A stretch of DNA of 64,000 nucleotides from contig NZ_BQYI01000001.1 of NCBI RefSeq assembly GCF_027923405.1, forward strand, positions 4,786,501 through 4,850,500, in the 5' to 3' direction. Position 1 is the first letter of the stretch. Every line of letters begins with the position of its first letter. This DNA comes from Paenibacillus sp. YYML68 (GTDB lineage: Bacteria > Bacillota > Bacilli > Paenibacillales > NBRC-103111). This document shows, in pieces, positions 44,601 to 52,008 of the stretch. Position numbers and translations under genes: made by a program. The notes beneath the pieces were generated by a model. That model was not told where the DNA came from. It saw only the letters and a list, made by a program, of their open reading frames with translations, and ran no database searches.

Positions 44601-46329
44601 CGAGCAGCTGCGGCTCGACCGGACCGCCTCCTCCCTGCGGCTTCCACGTATGCGTTAAGCCCATGTCGTTCACATGGTACTTGTGATCGACGGCATCGAC
44701 CGCAAGCACGACGTCGATGCCCGGCTTACCCTCCAGTCCCGTGTACGTATACGTACGGGGAGCTCCGGCTGATACGAAGGCTTCATAGACGCCATCGCGG
44801 TACAGCTGGTAGCCTGCGATTCCTTCCGTGTCAGACGCCTCCGGCCAGGAGACCGTCACACTGCCCGCTCCTGCCGCCGTTGCCGTAATCGACGCACCGC
44901 CCGGCCACTGCGGAGCGGTACCGGCTGAAGCAACGAAATAATCATAATAGTCGAACTCAACACCCGCGAAGCTCTCCCTATATTTCGAGAAGAACGACAC
45001 GCTCTGGCCGCCGTCCCCGATGTCTGGTCGCAGCGTCGGCGTCAGCAGCGGCTTCGACGCATTCGGCACGTGCACCTTGGCGACAGAGCCGTTCAGCAGG
45101 TCGGCAACGAATGCCTCCGACAGGTCCAACTCCCCTTGCTCCTCATCCGTCTCGTAAGCGACATAGCGACCATTCGGACTGATCGAAGCATGTCGGCTGT
45201 CCACCTGATGCTCCTGACCGTTCGGCTCCATCGAGATGCGACGGTACTCCTTCGTGGCAGCATCGTACACATAAATATCCGTGCTATCGTTCGTATCAAC
45301 TGTATTCGGGTCCAACTCTGTCACATGCGTCGTGAACACCACCCGCTGACCGGCTGCATCCATCGCGGGATGCGTCCCCTCTGCCAGCACCTTCAGCTTC
45401 GCGCCCGCGCTCACCTGACGATCGTACCAATAAATATGCTCGATCGAGGAAGGATCATATTCCTCCAGCAGCTGCGCATCCGACACGAAGGCAAGCTTGC
45501 TCCCGTCGGCGCTTATCGTCGGCCCCCAGCTGGATTGGCTATAGCCAAGGCTGCCTGAGATCGGAACGCTGATGCGCTCCACACGCAAGCCGGCATTGCC
45601 CGCCTGCCGGTCGTATACGAATACGTCCCGGCTGTCATTCTGGTCGTCAGCCGTCACGCCCTTCGCCTCGGTATCGAAGGCGACATAACGGCCGTCCGCG
45701 CTGATCGATACATAATCACCTTCACGAAGACTGTACGACGACGTCGATACCTTCTCATTGATCGGCTCCAGCACATCGTCCTGTCGATCGTACACATAGA
45801 CCTTCACCTTGCCGCTAGCGAGGCTCTCCGCATACGAATACACGACATAGCGCGCATCCGGCGTCATGTCGTAACGAACGATAGAGCCTTGCGTATCCGG
45901 CGTGCGCACAACGGCGCCTGAGCCGGTTAGTCGATCATAGACGGTGACGATCTTCCTTGAGGCGGGCTGCGTCTCCGTGCCAATCTGGAACTGCAGCAGC
46001 GCCACATACCGCTCATCCGCGCTCATACGCGTCACCGGATCATCCAGCGAAGCGAAGCCTGAGGTGGCAAGCCCCTTGTTCACCTTGCTCAACAGTCCCC
46101 AAGATAATGCAGCTGTGCTCAATGCCCCCTGTAGTCGTGCTGCGGCCGGGCTGCCTATCCCATAGACCGCCTGCTGAACCGCAGGTTCACCTCCACTTCC
46201 TACTACTTGACTTCCATTGCCCATTGCGCGGACATCTGCCCCTGCTTGCGGCAGCAGACCGCTAAGCAGCGCGGCAGACAGCATGCCTGCAATTGCGCTG
46301 CGGCCCTTCCGCTTCCAGCTATGTAGCAT
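38698..46329 (-). CDS. Giant secreted SLH-domain surface protein (2543 aa)
   Basis: Signal peptide (~1-32, GMLSAALLSGLLPQAGA), then a WD40/TolB-like beta-propeller (~95-465, repeated SADGRYVAF/SPNGRYVAY units), a fibronectin type III-like domain (~480-570), a long run of Ig-like and carboxypeptidase-regulatory-like beta domains, a DUF11-like segment (VVFRVGYRNSHAATAQDTRL), a small Ala/Gly-rich hydrophobic region (AAMSLAGPAGAAVGAAAG), more Ig-like domains, and three C-terminal SLH domains (DTLGHWGRADIEWMARR, FADVLPDAWYYSEVMSG, VFADREHIDSWAAEHVAL) that bind pyruvylated wall polymer. It is probably an adhesin or wall-associated scaffold. AAGGAG is 11 nt before the ATG, and an inverted repeat lies in the 5' leader. 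Confidence 0.88.
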   Translation of the reverse strand: MLHSWKRKGRSAIAGMLSAALLSGLLPQAGADVRAMGNGSQVVGSGGEPAVQQAVYGIGSPAAARLQGALSTAALSWGLLSKVNKGLATSGFASLDDPVTRMSADERYVALLQFQIGTETQPASRKIVTVYDRLTGSGAVVRTPDTQGSIVRYDMTPDARYVVYSYAESLASGKVKVYVYDRQDDVLEPINEKVSTSSYSLREGDYVSISADGRYVAFDTEAKGVTADDQNDSRDVFVYDRQAGNAGLRVERISVPISGSLGYSQSSWGPTISADGSKLAFVSDAQLLEEYDPSSIEHIYWYDRQVSAGAKLKVLAEGTHPAMDAAGQRVVFTTHVTELDPNTVDTNDSTDIYVYDAATKEYRRISMEPNGQEHQVDSRHASISPNGRYVAYETDEEQGELDLSEAFVADLLNGSVAKVHVPNASKPLLTPTLRPDIGDGGQSVSFFSKYRESFAGVEFDYYDYFVASAGTAPQWPGGASITATAAGAGSVTVSWPEASDTEGIAGYQLYRDGVYEAFVSAGAPRTYTYTGLEGKPGIDVVLAVDAVDHKYHVNDMGLTHTWKPQGGGGPVEPQLLVSWEAERRNAVILAGTDVVLQAVGASGRTAQAEVRTLGWENGQQTIKNDTVGMTEVAGTVGRYQGRYRLPDGTAQLTSIQVKLTDGSGSSQSAAALGLPVNVSGSLKLSFTGATGSELAGSMLTISHPSYGQETRALDHTGEVVLDGLRDGEGYTAVLRTSDYRFELGRLDQLRIHPGLTTDAVMPIVMTASLRVKLVDSMGLPIKYVSVELWDGEQRYLTTVSTQEDGRTMLIDDLRMDQELTLKVNLEGLEYELVPPVKVRLGKGVNEHVITLVEPAKGDLVFKVVNPAGQPVFNAHVTAVQSFRGKQVVTKAKTSLDGTYRLTLFEGEVTLEAAEYSNHYSSVPVIAHVQQGKTTYLDIPVRQPETGIINLKVYEKALDTEWEGPVNLEQRNYLTTVHTRTGGWMRSYFSNAMAFHGLPGHPVEVCVTGFIYATYTVCQEATLDAQSNATAELRLEEKGARIQGQFDTSGPTRFAASIYEIKPNGAKTWVTNAWDDSFTGNAFNLNIPRAGTFRMEVTKTILDSRGNKYEYAAVEFSVADRELKQLGELTFSPSLYFTNRSGNYVTALPNEVVPGATVVFRVGYRNSHAATAQDTRLQLEVPEGMSLVTGMGGEAAVTGGSGPAVIEAGRVLVPLGDLKKDQSGVVTYKLQVSSTFQSSTLSAAARIQAKLDGVQIEETIGTVNLDVPGVTIQAPERLSAPSTVVSGFAPAGSKVMIHDSKVLVGSATAAANGYWQAVIELTELGSPSVHALSASTELGGIQLQSQTAYVEYDADGPQLLRMAMAQAPNGRWMTIEAGKTISRQPYTVVPGNPFQFDLEFTKPDDVKSVRVYVDGQLGEPVTAVREGALFRAILPTSHAALGGIYVDYDVKTKPYAYDGTMPSLDEVRQSLPLGMRDFVVEEVEPYALKDGVYTGRTVLAFPQQQARMTFTMTVKPQSSYVPTTDDVAAVEVSGLPVFGSSYTTEETEQSIASRITGYIPAKLLFGDNPSLAGLTEKSSSKVRALSWQSSEGWGAMSEFAMDVKVDVMEPHGKIKDIKGQYESYMGYSKKVNKLMYNVENGLDCLAEMPTTAREAGKALAALVLGEVAKTAIGAGTAAMSLAGPAGAAVGAAAGVVTGKIDKYVDEQIDKVGSGYNECNEEELEKKRKLRDKGRKVADPRWIYDPSGYVYEGVRSNRVEGVKAVVLFLNPQTNQWETWNAAEYDQVNPQATDEAGRYGWDVPPGRWKVQWSKEGYEPKESAELDVPPPHTEVDANLMRLSPPQLESVTGVTYAGGSYVDLKLSTYVQAGVMPEGAVKLRTLSGDGTTFVEGTASFLLPEPDPDHAGVMLTRVIRFTPVTPLAAGASYEMIVKPSFKSYANRTMTAEAKQSFTVTELDTAGPKPLKATVEGAGSLIRITFNEPVIGSGDTSHMLVNGEANAVASAVVLAQQGQTPAEASSIVLTLNETVPAGQTAAVKLLSGAVTDRLGNASVEAVLTASWPGQQEPKPVPQQPDDESSSGSGGGVPNAPVDPLDVGGGVKPEQRKTASGGTALVLTISAAAVEKALKTEGRTKPLYVQVTEQAEEVSVELPVQALRLLTEAKAELKLLTSELELLLPAGAVDLTTLTDKARVQLTVVKAAGEQEKAYVASLRKQTDALKLESSMLRIRLNGYAAETGAEAVPVKLASGKPLTAVFRKQQANAAPGTVKAASVAAHGTEWVASSHALYRYAEAADAWGYSEAPYASDNSGSFTVQLTELSPSSQLSGIAGAGRAQQLESAVYAVMSYTNRFADTLGHWGRADIEWMARRLLVKGAAPDAFKPDASVTRAEFTAMLVRALGSAAAAGVGSAARPESTFADVLPDAWYYSEVMSGVALGLVNGLEGGLFAPDATITREQMTVMIGRAYAYQQAKSGQTAPVVGKSDLSVLEVFADREHIDSWAAEHVALAVKLGLVQGKSAEAFVPDGSATRAESAAVLSRLLRRKS

Positions 46330-46352
46330 TGTAACATCTACTCCTTTTCCTT

Positions 46353-46371
46353 CTGATACGCTATGTATCAG
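46353..46371. promoter_or_regulatory. Inverted repeat in the leader of the giant SLH gene
   Basis: CTGATAC/GTATCAG with a 5-nt loop, ending about 8 nt upstream of the ribosome site on the minus strand. It could be an operator or a 5' mRNA-stabilising hairpin. Confidence 0.45.
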
Positions 46372-46481
46372 TATAACGGCGATGTTCTTATTCGTTCTAG
46401 TGGGTTTTCACACACTTTGTAAAAATATTAATTGCACGTCTAGCAGACTTGTCATTACGCAGCATTTTTGCAGAAAAGGTA

Positions 46482-46510
46482 TTGCTTTTATGCCGCCATG
46501 GGTGTATAAC
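46482..46510 (+). promoter_or_regulatory. Predicted promoter of the STAS-like gene
   Basis: TTGCTT (46482-46487), 17-nt spacer, TATAAC (46505-46510), 43 nt before the start codon. Confidence 0.5.
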
Positions 46511-46553
46511 TATTGTATAAGGTTTGTATAAACTTTCTAAGGAGCTGTTGAAC

Positions 46554-46937
46554 ATGTCCGTCAACATCATCAACAAGGAGAAACGCATCATTGAGCTCGT
46601 ATGGAGTGGTCTGGTCAAGCCCGAGAAGGTAGAGGAAGTCAACCGTATTCTGTATCAATACGCCGCGCAGCTCGGCTTCGACTTCGATCTTCTCGTCGAT
46701 ATGCGCGAGGTGAAGGCGTTCCCGCAGGATACGAAGATGAAGATCGTTGAGCACCAACGTCTATTGAAATCTTGGGGCATGAAGCGCGCAAGCGTAGCCG
46801 TCGGCGGCGCGGTTGCCAAGATGCAGCTGAACCGGGTCGCGAAGGAGTCCGAGCATTCGACGGAAACGCAATGGGCGACCTACGAAGAAGCGTACCAGTT
46901 TTTATTGCAGCCCCCTCAGCAATCCGCCACCGCTTAA
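46554..46937 (+). CDS. SpoIIAA/STAS-like small protein
   Basis: A 127-residue soluble protein. The pattern of a beta strand, then LLVDMREVKAFPQDTKMKI (the position where STAS proteins have the loop before helix 1), and RASVAVGGAVAKMQLNRVA suggests a SpoIIAA-like/STAS fold. The Ser/Thr that is phosphorylated in anti-anti-sigma factors cannot be assigned. No partner kinase or sigma gene is near. AAGGAG lies 9 nt before the ATG; the ten-codon longer frame is not supported. Could also be a member of an uncharacterised family. Confidence 0.6.
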   Translation: MSVNIINKEKRIIELVWSGLVKPEKVEEVNRILYQYAAQLGFDFDLLVDMREVKAFPQDTKMKIVEHQRLLKSWGMKRASVAVGGAVAKMQLNRVAKESEHSTETQWATYEEAYQFLLQPPQQSATA

Positions 46938-46948
46938 AGCTTATAACC

Positions 46949-46985
46949 GGACAAGCGAGCCCTCAACGGCAGCTTGTCCTTTTTT
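46949..46985 (+). terminator. Terminator of the STAS-like gene
   Basis: GGACAAGC/GCTTGTCC (8 bp) followed by six T. Confidence 0.85.
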
Positions 46986-47094
46986 ACTCTTTCTTCCTAT
47001 ATATCTATCTTTTAATCATATCGAATAGAAACTTCCGAATGTATAATGGCTACTATCTAGAGCTATATACTTCGAAGGAGGCTTGTCACCTGTT

Positions 47095-48099
47095 ATGAAG
47101 CGCCCGATGTCCTATGGTATGGTTGCGACGCTGCTTGCTGCCTGCACCTTGCTCAGTGTGCCCTCTCCTGCCGCTCATGCGGCTACGTGTGAAACCTATT
47201 TGACACCGCTTACAGATCCACTCGCCCTTCGAATGGATCAAGGGCAGACTGTCATCTGGGAAGGGGTCAAGCCGGAGCTGCTCCAAGCAAGGGATCGATA
47301 TGCGTCACTGCTGAAGCAGCACGGCTGGAGCATCACCTACACCTCTGCGTACCGTCCATATGCGTACCAGCAGCACTTGTACGAGGTGGTACAGAACCGG
47401 TCCGTCTGTGCGTATGAAATGTCCAAGCACGGGCTGGGCACACTCGTTGCCAAGCCTTCCCATACGGCGCCGCATACCGCAGGCACCGCGTTCGATGCCG
47501 TCGTTCGAGATGAGCGAGGCGTTGCCCTGAACGGCATGACCTTCGTCAGCCCGAAGCTGGTCGAGCTGGCGAAGCAGGCCGGACTCCGCTTCCCGCATAC
47601 GGCCACTGACGGCGTCCATCACGAGCTGGACCCTGCGTTCAGCGGACAAGTTACCGCGGGACCCGCCGCCTCGGCCGCTCATGTGAGCCCCAGCGTGCTG
47701 CGCATCGGCCAGCGCGGCTCTGCCGTAGCCGAGCTGCAGAGCAAGCTCCAGCGCGTCGGCTACCACTTGAGCGCGGACGGCGTGTTCGGTCCGGGTACAG
47801 AGCTCGCTGTGAAGCAGTTCCAGCTCGCGCATGGCCTCACCGCCGATGGCATCGCTGGACCTGCGACGAACGCGAGGCTCAGCTCGCTTGCCGCGAGCAC
47901 GGTCGTGCTGCGCGTCGGCCACACCGGAGACGAGGTGAAGATGCTGCAGCGTCTCCTGACGAAGTACGGCATCCCACTTACCGCTGACGGTGTCTTCGGT
48001 CCCGGCACAGAGCGTGCCGTCCGCACCTACCAGCAGCAGGCCGGATTAGCGTCCGACGGTGTCGTCGGAGCCGCGACTTGGGGGAAGCTGCGGGGGTAG
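47095..48099 (+). CDS. Secreted VanY-type peptidase with two peptidoglycan-binding domains
   Basis: 334 residues: signal peptide (~1-30, ending PAAHA), an M15-family D-Ala-D-Ala carboxypeptidase domain (TSAYRPYAYQQHLYE; zinc site HTAGTAFDAVV; second site HHELDP), and two C-terminal PG_binding_1 domains (VLRIGQRGSAVAELQ and VLRVGHTGDEVKMLQ). Likely trims wall peptides during growth or sporulation. The catalytic segment contains several Cys (ATCETYL, RSVCAYE) that may form a disulfide. GAAGGAGG lies 13 nt before the ATG, a rather long spacing; a TTG at 47083 is too close to the ribosome site. Confidence 0.87.
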   Translation: MKRPMSYGMVATLLAACTLLSVPSPAAHAATCETYLTPLTDPLALRMDQGQTVIWEGVKPELLQARDRYASLLKQHGWSITYTSAYRPYAYQQHLYEVVQNRSVCAYEMSKHGLGTLVAKPSHTAPHTAGTAFDAVVRDERGVALNGMTFVSPKLVELAKQAGLRFPHTATDGVHHELDPAFSGQVTAGPAASAAHVSPSVLRIGQRGSAVAELQSKLQRVGYHLSADGVFGPGTELAVKQFQLAHGLTADGIAGPATNARLSSLAASTVVLRVGHTGDEVKMLQRLLTKYGIPLTADGVFGPGTERAVRTYQQQAGLASDGVVGAATWGKLRG

Positions 48100-48123
48100 G
48101 CTCGCGTGATGCTGCTATGCTTG

Positions 48124-48163
48124 AATCCCTTTTGGCCCTGTTGGGGCTGAAAGGGATTTTTTC
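48124..48163 (+). terminator. Terminator of the VanY-type gene
   Basis: AATCCCTTT/AAAGGGATT with an inner GGCCC/GGGGC pairing, followed by TTTTTC. Confidence 0.88.
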
Positions 48164-48270
48164 AATCTATAGATAGAGCAGTATACGAGACACAAGCTCC
48201 GTATATGGATGGAAATAACTAATCATGCACATCATATCCATATTCAAGCTTTCTGTGGAGGCTGTCTGTC

Positions 48271-48966
48271 ATGGAGTCTGTTCTCGAGCTGTTCAAAGAT
48301 TTCGCAGTCGTATTCGGCAGAATCATTACGATCTTCCCGCTCATGCTCCTCATCACGCTGTTCATGGGACGAAGATCCATTGGAGAGCTGCCTGTGTTCG
48401 ATTTCCTTGTCGTGCTGGCGCTTGGGGCTGTCGTTGGAGCCGATATTGCCGACCCGAACATTGAGCATCTCCCTACGGCGTTCGCCATTGCCGTCATTGC
48501 CGTTATTCAGAAAATATTCTCGATCTGGGTGATCAAAAGCCGCTGGTTCGGCAAGCTCGTCACCTTCGAGCCGATCATCGTCGTCTACCAAGGAAAGCTG
48601 CTGAAACGAAACTTAAAGAAGAGCAAGTACTCCATTGACAATATCGTAGGTATGCTGCGTGAGGCTCAGGCTTTCGACATCCGCGACGTCCAGCTCGCCG
48701 TCATCGAGGCGAACGGCTCGATTAGCGTCATGAAGAAGAGCTTCACATCGGATTCAGTAAGTGTGTCGTATCCGATCATTAAGGAAGGACGCATTGACCG
48801 TCACATCATGACGAATCTGCATCTGAAGGAGCCTTGGCTGCTGGAGCAGCTGTCGCAGCGACAGATCAGACTGGAGGATGTGTTCATCGCCACCATCAAC
48901 CATAAGCGGGAGCTGGAGATTACGATGGATAACGAGGGGCTGCCGCTACCTCCGCTGCATCATTAA
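48271..48966 (+). CDS. DUF421 membrane protein (YetF/YcaP family)
   Basis: 231 residues: three N-terminal membrane helices (~10-85) and a cytoplasmic alpha-beta domain. LITLFMGRRSIGELPVFDFL and EPIIVVYQGKLLKRNLKK are family marks. In Bacillus these are often sporulation or spore-membrane proteins; the molecular role is unknown. GGAGG lies 9 nt before the ATG. 102 nt upstream of, and co-directional with, the DUF1232 gene, which however has its own promoter. Confidence 0.87.
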   Translation: MESVLELFKDFAVVFGRIITIFPLMLLITLFMGRRSIGELPVFDFLVVLALGAVVGADIADPNIEHLPTAFAIAVIAVIQKIFSIWVIKSRWFGKLVTFEPIIVVYQGKLLKRNLKKSKYSIDNIVGMLREAQAFDIRDVQLAVIEANGSISVMKKSFTSDSVSVSYPIIKEGRIDRHIMTNLHLKEPWLLEQLSQRQIRLEDVFIATINHKRELEITMDNEGLPLPPLHH

Positions 48967-49004
48967 TTCCGTTGGTCGATGGAACAATTAGATTCGCAGC
49001 TGCT

Positions 49005-49032
49005 TTTACATGCGGAGAGTGTACGATATAAT
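49005..49032 (+). promoter_or_regulatory. Predicted promoter of the DUF1232 gene
   Basis: TTTACA (49005-49010), 16-nt spacer, TATAAT (49027-49032). Confidence 0.6.
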
Positions 49033-49068
49033 GGACAAGAGGTAACTATCTGGAATCGAGGTGCCGCT

Positions 49069-49500
49069 ATGGATAAATATGATCAACATTACTCCGCCCC
49101 ATCGTTCTGGGACAAGCTGAAGAAGCACGCTGGTCAAGCAGGCAAAAAGGTCGTATACACCGCACTTCTCGCCTACTATGCACTTGAAAATCCGAAGACG
49201 CCGACAAAGGCGAAGCTAACGATCTACTCAGCGCTTGGCTACTTGATTCTACCGATCGATCTGGTGCCGGACTTCATTCCGGTGGTCGGCTTCGGTGATG
49301 ATCTGGCTGCGCTGCTGCTCGCAGTCGGGCAAGTCGCCACTTATATTAACGATGAGGTGCGAACGAATGCTCGCAACAAAATGCAGGATTGGTTCGGCAC
49401 CGTCTCTGTCGATGACCGAGACATTATCGAGGTCGAAGCCGAGGTCGTGGAGTCCGCGCGCAAGAGCGGCGATGAAGCAGCCGCAGGCAAGTCGAACTAA
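49069..49500 (+). CDS. YkvA/DUF1232 membrane protein
   Basis: 143 residues. The DUF1232 core is YSALGYLILPIDLVPDFIPV followed by VGFGDDLAALLLAVGQ, a hairpin of two short membrane helices; a charged C-terminal tail (~110-143) is cytoplasmic. Function unknown; common in Bacillales. The ATG at 49069 has GAGGTG 5 nt upstream. The longer frame to 48979 runs through the promoter and is rejected. Confidence 0.87.
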   Translation: MDKYDQHYSAPSFWDKLKKHAGQAGKKVVYTALLAYYALENPKTPTKAKLTIYSALGYLILPIDLVPDFIPVVGFGDDLAALLLAVGQVATYINDEVRTNARNKMQDWFGTVSVDDRDIIEVEAEVVESARKSGDEAAAGKSN

Positions 49501-49525
49501 CCGCACCCCTGTGCTCCATGATGAA

Positions 49526-49558
49526 AAGGACCGGCTACTAGAGCCGGTCCTTGCTTTT
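49526..49558. terminator. Bidirectional terminator
   Basis: AAGGACCGGCT/AGCCGGTCCTT (11 bp, 5-nt loop); GCTTTT follows on plus, TTTTC on minus. Confidence 0.85.
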
Positions 49559-49580
49559 GGCAAATACACATGACAATCAC

Positions 49581-49919
49581 TCACCTACGTGACTTCCTCG
49601 AATCGATCCGCACGAGCAGCTCCTTAGCCCCGCTGTCGTACAATCGATGCTTCTTCACATACATATACCACAATGCCGTAATCGACTGTACGATCAAAAA
49701 CACAATGAGGTTGTACTCCAGCCTGTAGCCATGCTGATAATGTGTCATTCCGATCCACTCCGCCACGCCCTGTACAAAGAGACCTGCCGCACTCCAAACG
49801 GTTATGTACAGGACGACCGTACGCTTCGAGATGCGCAGCAGCCCTATCGCTCCATAGCCTACTGCAAGCATGAGAAGCACGAACCACTCGTTGAGGTCAA
49901 ATCGTTCCCATAGCATCAT
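49581..49919 (-). CDS. Small membrane protein (NEWFV type)
   Basis: 112 residues, three to four hydrophobic helices. The opening FDLNEWFVLLML is shared by a group of small Bacillales membrane proteins (CBO0543-like) that usually come in pairs and have no known function. The start overlaps the stop of the upstream gene (ATGA), so it is translationally coupled to the protein at 49916-50389. Confidence 0.7.
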   Translation of the reverse strand: MMLWERFDLNEWFVLLMLAVGYGAIGLLRISKRTVVLYITVWSAAGLFVQGVAEWIGMTHYQHGYRLEYNLIVFLIVQSITALWYMYVKKHRLYDSGAKELLVRIDSRKSRR

Positions 49920-50389
49920 ACCCGCTCAGCCCCCGATACCATCCACTTGGCAGCTAGCCTGTAGATGCCGTACAGCACAGCCTGCAGCAGCACCACCGCC
50001 ACCAGATCATACAGCACATTCCAGCCGGCATACGTGAAGATACCCTCATACAACGCCAGACCGTTGCAGAGAAGCACCGTGCCTGTAAGTCCGGCTGTGA
50101 CGAGTACGGCCTGAACAATGCTCTGCTGGAGCTTGAGCACGTTCAACCACAGGACGAAGAGCAACGGAACGAGCAGACTGCGATACAGCAGGTACGCCGT
50201 ATACTGAAGCGGTTCACGAGTAAGCTCTATGAGCTTCAGCTCCTCAATGATGATCCAAGACACATTAATACTGATGACGAGCGCCACGAGGAACAGCAGA
50301 CAATTCTCCATGAAGGTCAGCCTTCGTGGGATGACATACAACAGAGCTGCTGCAAGCCACGAGGCGAAAAAAAACGTAACGAGCGCCAT
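49916..50389 (-). CDS. Small polytopic membrane protein
   Basis: 157 residues, five predicted helices, few charged residues except around EELKLIELTREPLQ. I do not recognise the family. It forms a coupled pair with the next gene. The first helix starts immediately at residue 2, leaving the N-terminus outside or very short. Confidence 0.7.
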   Translation of the reverse strand: MALVTFFFASWLAAALLYVIPRRLTFMENCLLFLVALVISINVSWIIIEELKLIELTREPLQYTAYLLYRSLLVPLLFVLWLNVLKLQQSIVQAVLVTAGLTGTVLLCNGLALYEGIFTYAGWNVLYDLVAVVLLQAVLYGIYRLAAKWMVSGAERV

Positions 50390-50500
50390 CGGCGATCACC
50401 CTTCTCCTAGTTTGTCCCTAGGATGCGTGATTGCACGACAGCTTATTCATGTATTTCCCAGCCTATACGTCACATGCCTAACTGCCCATTACAATGCTCA

Positions 50501-51619
50501 TTACGATCTCTCCTCAGCGGCGTGAAGCTTCTCCTCCTGCTCATAGAACGAGACGACCTGCTGCCACCGCCGCTGCACGAGCTGTACGATCGCAGGGTCG
50601 AACTGCTCCCCCTTGCATCTGGCCAGCTCCTGTGCGACGAAATCAAGTCCGAGCGCGGTGCGATACGAGCGATTGGAGCACATGGCATCGATCGAATCGG
50701 CCACGCACAGGACGCGGGCAATAAGCGGAATGTCCTCTCCCTTCAGTCCGTGCGGATAGCCCTTGCCGTCATACCGCTCGTGATGGTGCAGTACACCGTC
50801 GATCAGATCCTTGGATACGTCGAGATTCGCGCACATCCTCGCTCCTGACGTCGTATGTGATTTCATCATCTCGAACTCCTCATGAGTCAGACGGCTTGTC
50901 TTCTGCAGGATCGCGTCCGAGATCGACAGCTTGCCTACATCATGGATGAGTCCGCAATTGTAGACGACGTCAGGGTGAAGGGCTGGCACGTCTAGAGCGA
51001 TCAGCTTGGCCAGCTGCGCGACACGTCTGGAATGGCCTTGTGTGTACGGGTCCTTCGCCTCCACACTTTGCGACAGCGTCAAGATCGTCTGCAGATGCTT
51101 CGTCTCCATACGGTTGCGCCCTAGAACGTCACGTACGACGAAATAGATAATAAAGACAGAGATTAGGAATACCGTGAGCACATCCAGCACGATGACAAGC
51201 TGCTCCTGTGGCTCACCCACGTCGAACATAAACAGCACAGCCAGCATAATATGTAATAGCAGGGAGCTGATGACGGATACGAAATAGATGACGCGATTCT
51301 GAAACAGCAGGGAAAACACCGGCACTAAGATGAAAACGCCCGCAAGAGCCCATTCCTGCATGAATGAAAAAATGAAGGAAACGAGCCCTAACGCGTTCAC
51401 CATTAAGATGTACGGTCGCGTCGATTCCGGAGCATACCGGTATACGAGCGAAGGCAAAAAACCGATCAGCATAATGGCAGCGACAAGCTCGAAGTGCTGG
51501 GCAGGAAATACAAAATAGTGTCGAAGTGCCAAAATAAGTAACCCGAAATAGACCGAAATTTGACCGATCACGATCAGGCTTCGGATGCGGTCCGTTTTTG
51601 CAAGATGTTTTGGGAGCAT
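50501..51619 (-). CDS. Membrane HD-GYP domain protein
   Basis: 372 residues: about six membrane helices (~15-165), then an HD-GYP phosphodiesterase domain. Metal and catalytic motifs are intact: GHSRRVAQLA, GLIHDVGKLSISDAI, HHHERYDGKGYPHG and the LKGEDIPLIAR that follows GYP. It is predicted to degrade c-di-GMP and may oppose the GGDEF protein at 17380-18477. No regulator domain is present; the membrane region is probably the sensor. Confidence 0.9.
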   Translation of the reverse strand: MLPKHLAKTDRIRSLIVIGQISVYFGLLILALRHYFVFPAQHFELVAAIMLIGFLPSLVYRYAPESTRPYILMVNALGLVSFIFSFMQEWALAGVFILVPVFSLLFQNRVIYFVSVISSLLLHIMLAVLFMFDVGEPQEQLVIVLDVLTVFLISVFIIYFVVRDVLGRNRMETKHLQTILTLSQSVEAKDPYTQGHSRRVAQLAKLIALDVPALHPDVVYNCGLIHDVGKLSISDAILQKTSRLTHEEFEMMKSHTTSGARMCANLDVSKDLIDGVLHHHERYDGKGYPHGLKGEDIPLIARVLCVADSIDAMCSNRSYRTALGLDFVAQELARCKGEQFDPAIVQLVQRRWQQVVSFYEQEEKLHAAEERS

Positions 51620-51773
51620 AGTTACCTCACGTCATTCACAGTTCTTATCTAAATTATAGGTAATTCGGCACAGTTTGGACATTGTTTTTTTTGTAACGAT
51701 CTTGTAAATGCTTCACTGGGCTGCCGTAGAGCGTTCGAGCTCCTATTCATATTAGGTATTGAGGTGATCGAGT

Positions 51774-51884
51774 ATGTCCGATTCTAAAAAATCAACAGAT
51801 GCTGTATGCATCCGCACCGGTGTCGTATTCGGCATGATTCGCAACTGCTACTTCTTCTTCAAAAATCGCAAGCGCCCGAAATGA
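51774..51884 (+). CDS. Small basic protein, 36 aa, unknown function
   Basis: A short open reading frame with a good ribosome site (GAGGTGA, 6 nt before the ATG) and a terminator 50 nt after the stop. The peptide (MSDSKKSTDAVCIRTGVVFG then MIRNCYFFFKNRKRPK) has two Cys and a basic aromatic C-terminus. I do not recognise a family. It lies between two minus-strand genes and would be missed by length cut-offs. Confidence 0.55.
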   Translation: MSDSKKSTDAVCIRTGVVFGMIRNCYFFFKNRKRPK

Positions 51885-51935
51885 TCGTCTCGCGCACAGA
51901 ACGGCACACGCTCGCCTTCTCGAGCTGTAGCAAAT

Positions 51936-51966
51936 AAGAGCAGACGGGAAGTCCCGATCTGCTCTT
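51936..51966. terminator. Terminator between the 36-aa gene and the chemoreceptor
   Basis: AAGAGCAGA/TCTGCTCTT with inner CGGGA/TCCCG; the minus strand continues ATTTG. Confidence 0.75.
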
Positions 51967-52008
51967 GTGTATGTTGACGCTTGGCATTCGCCACGTATGC
52001 TAGAGAGC

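Noticed and set aside
48979..49068. N-terminal extension of the DUF1232 protein
   Set aside because: The stretch contains a near-consensus promoter and the ribosome site is at the later ATG.
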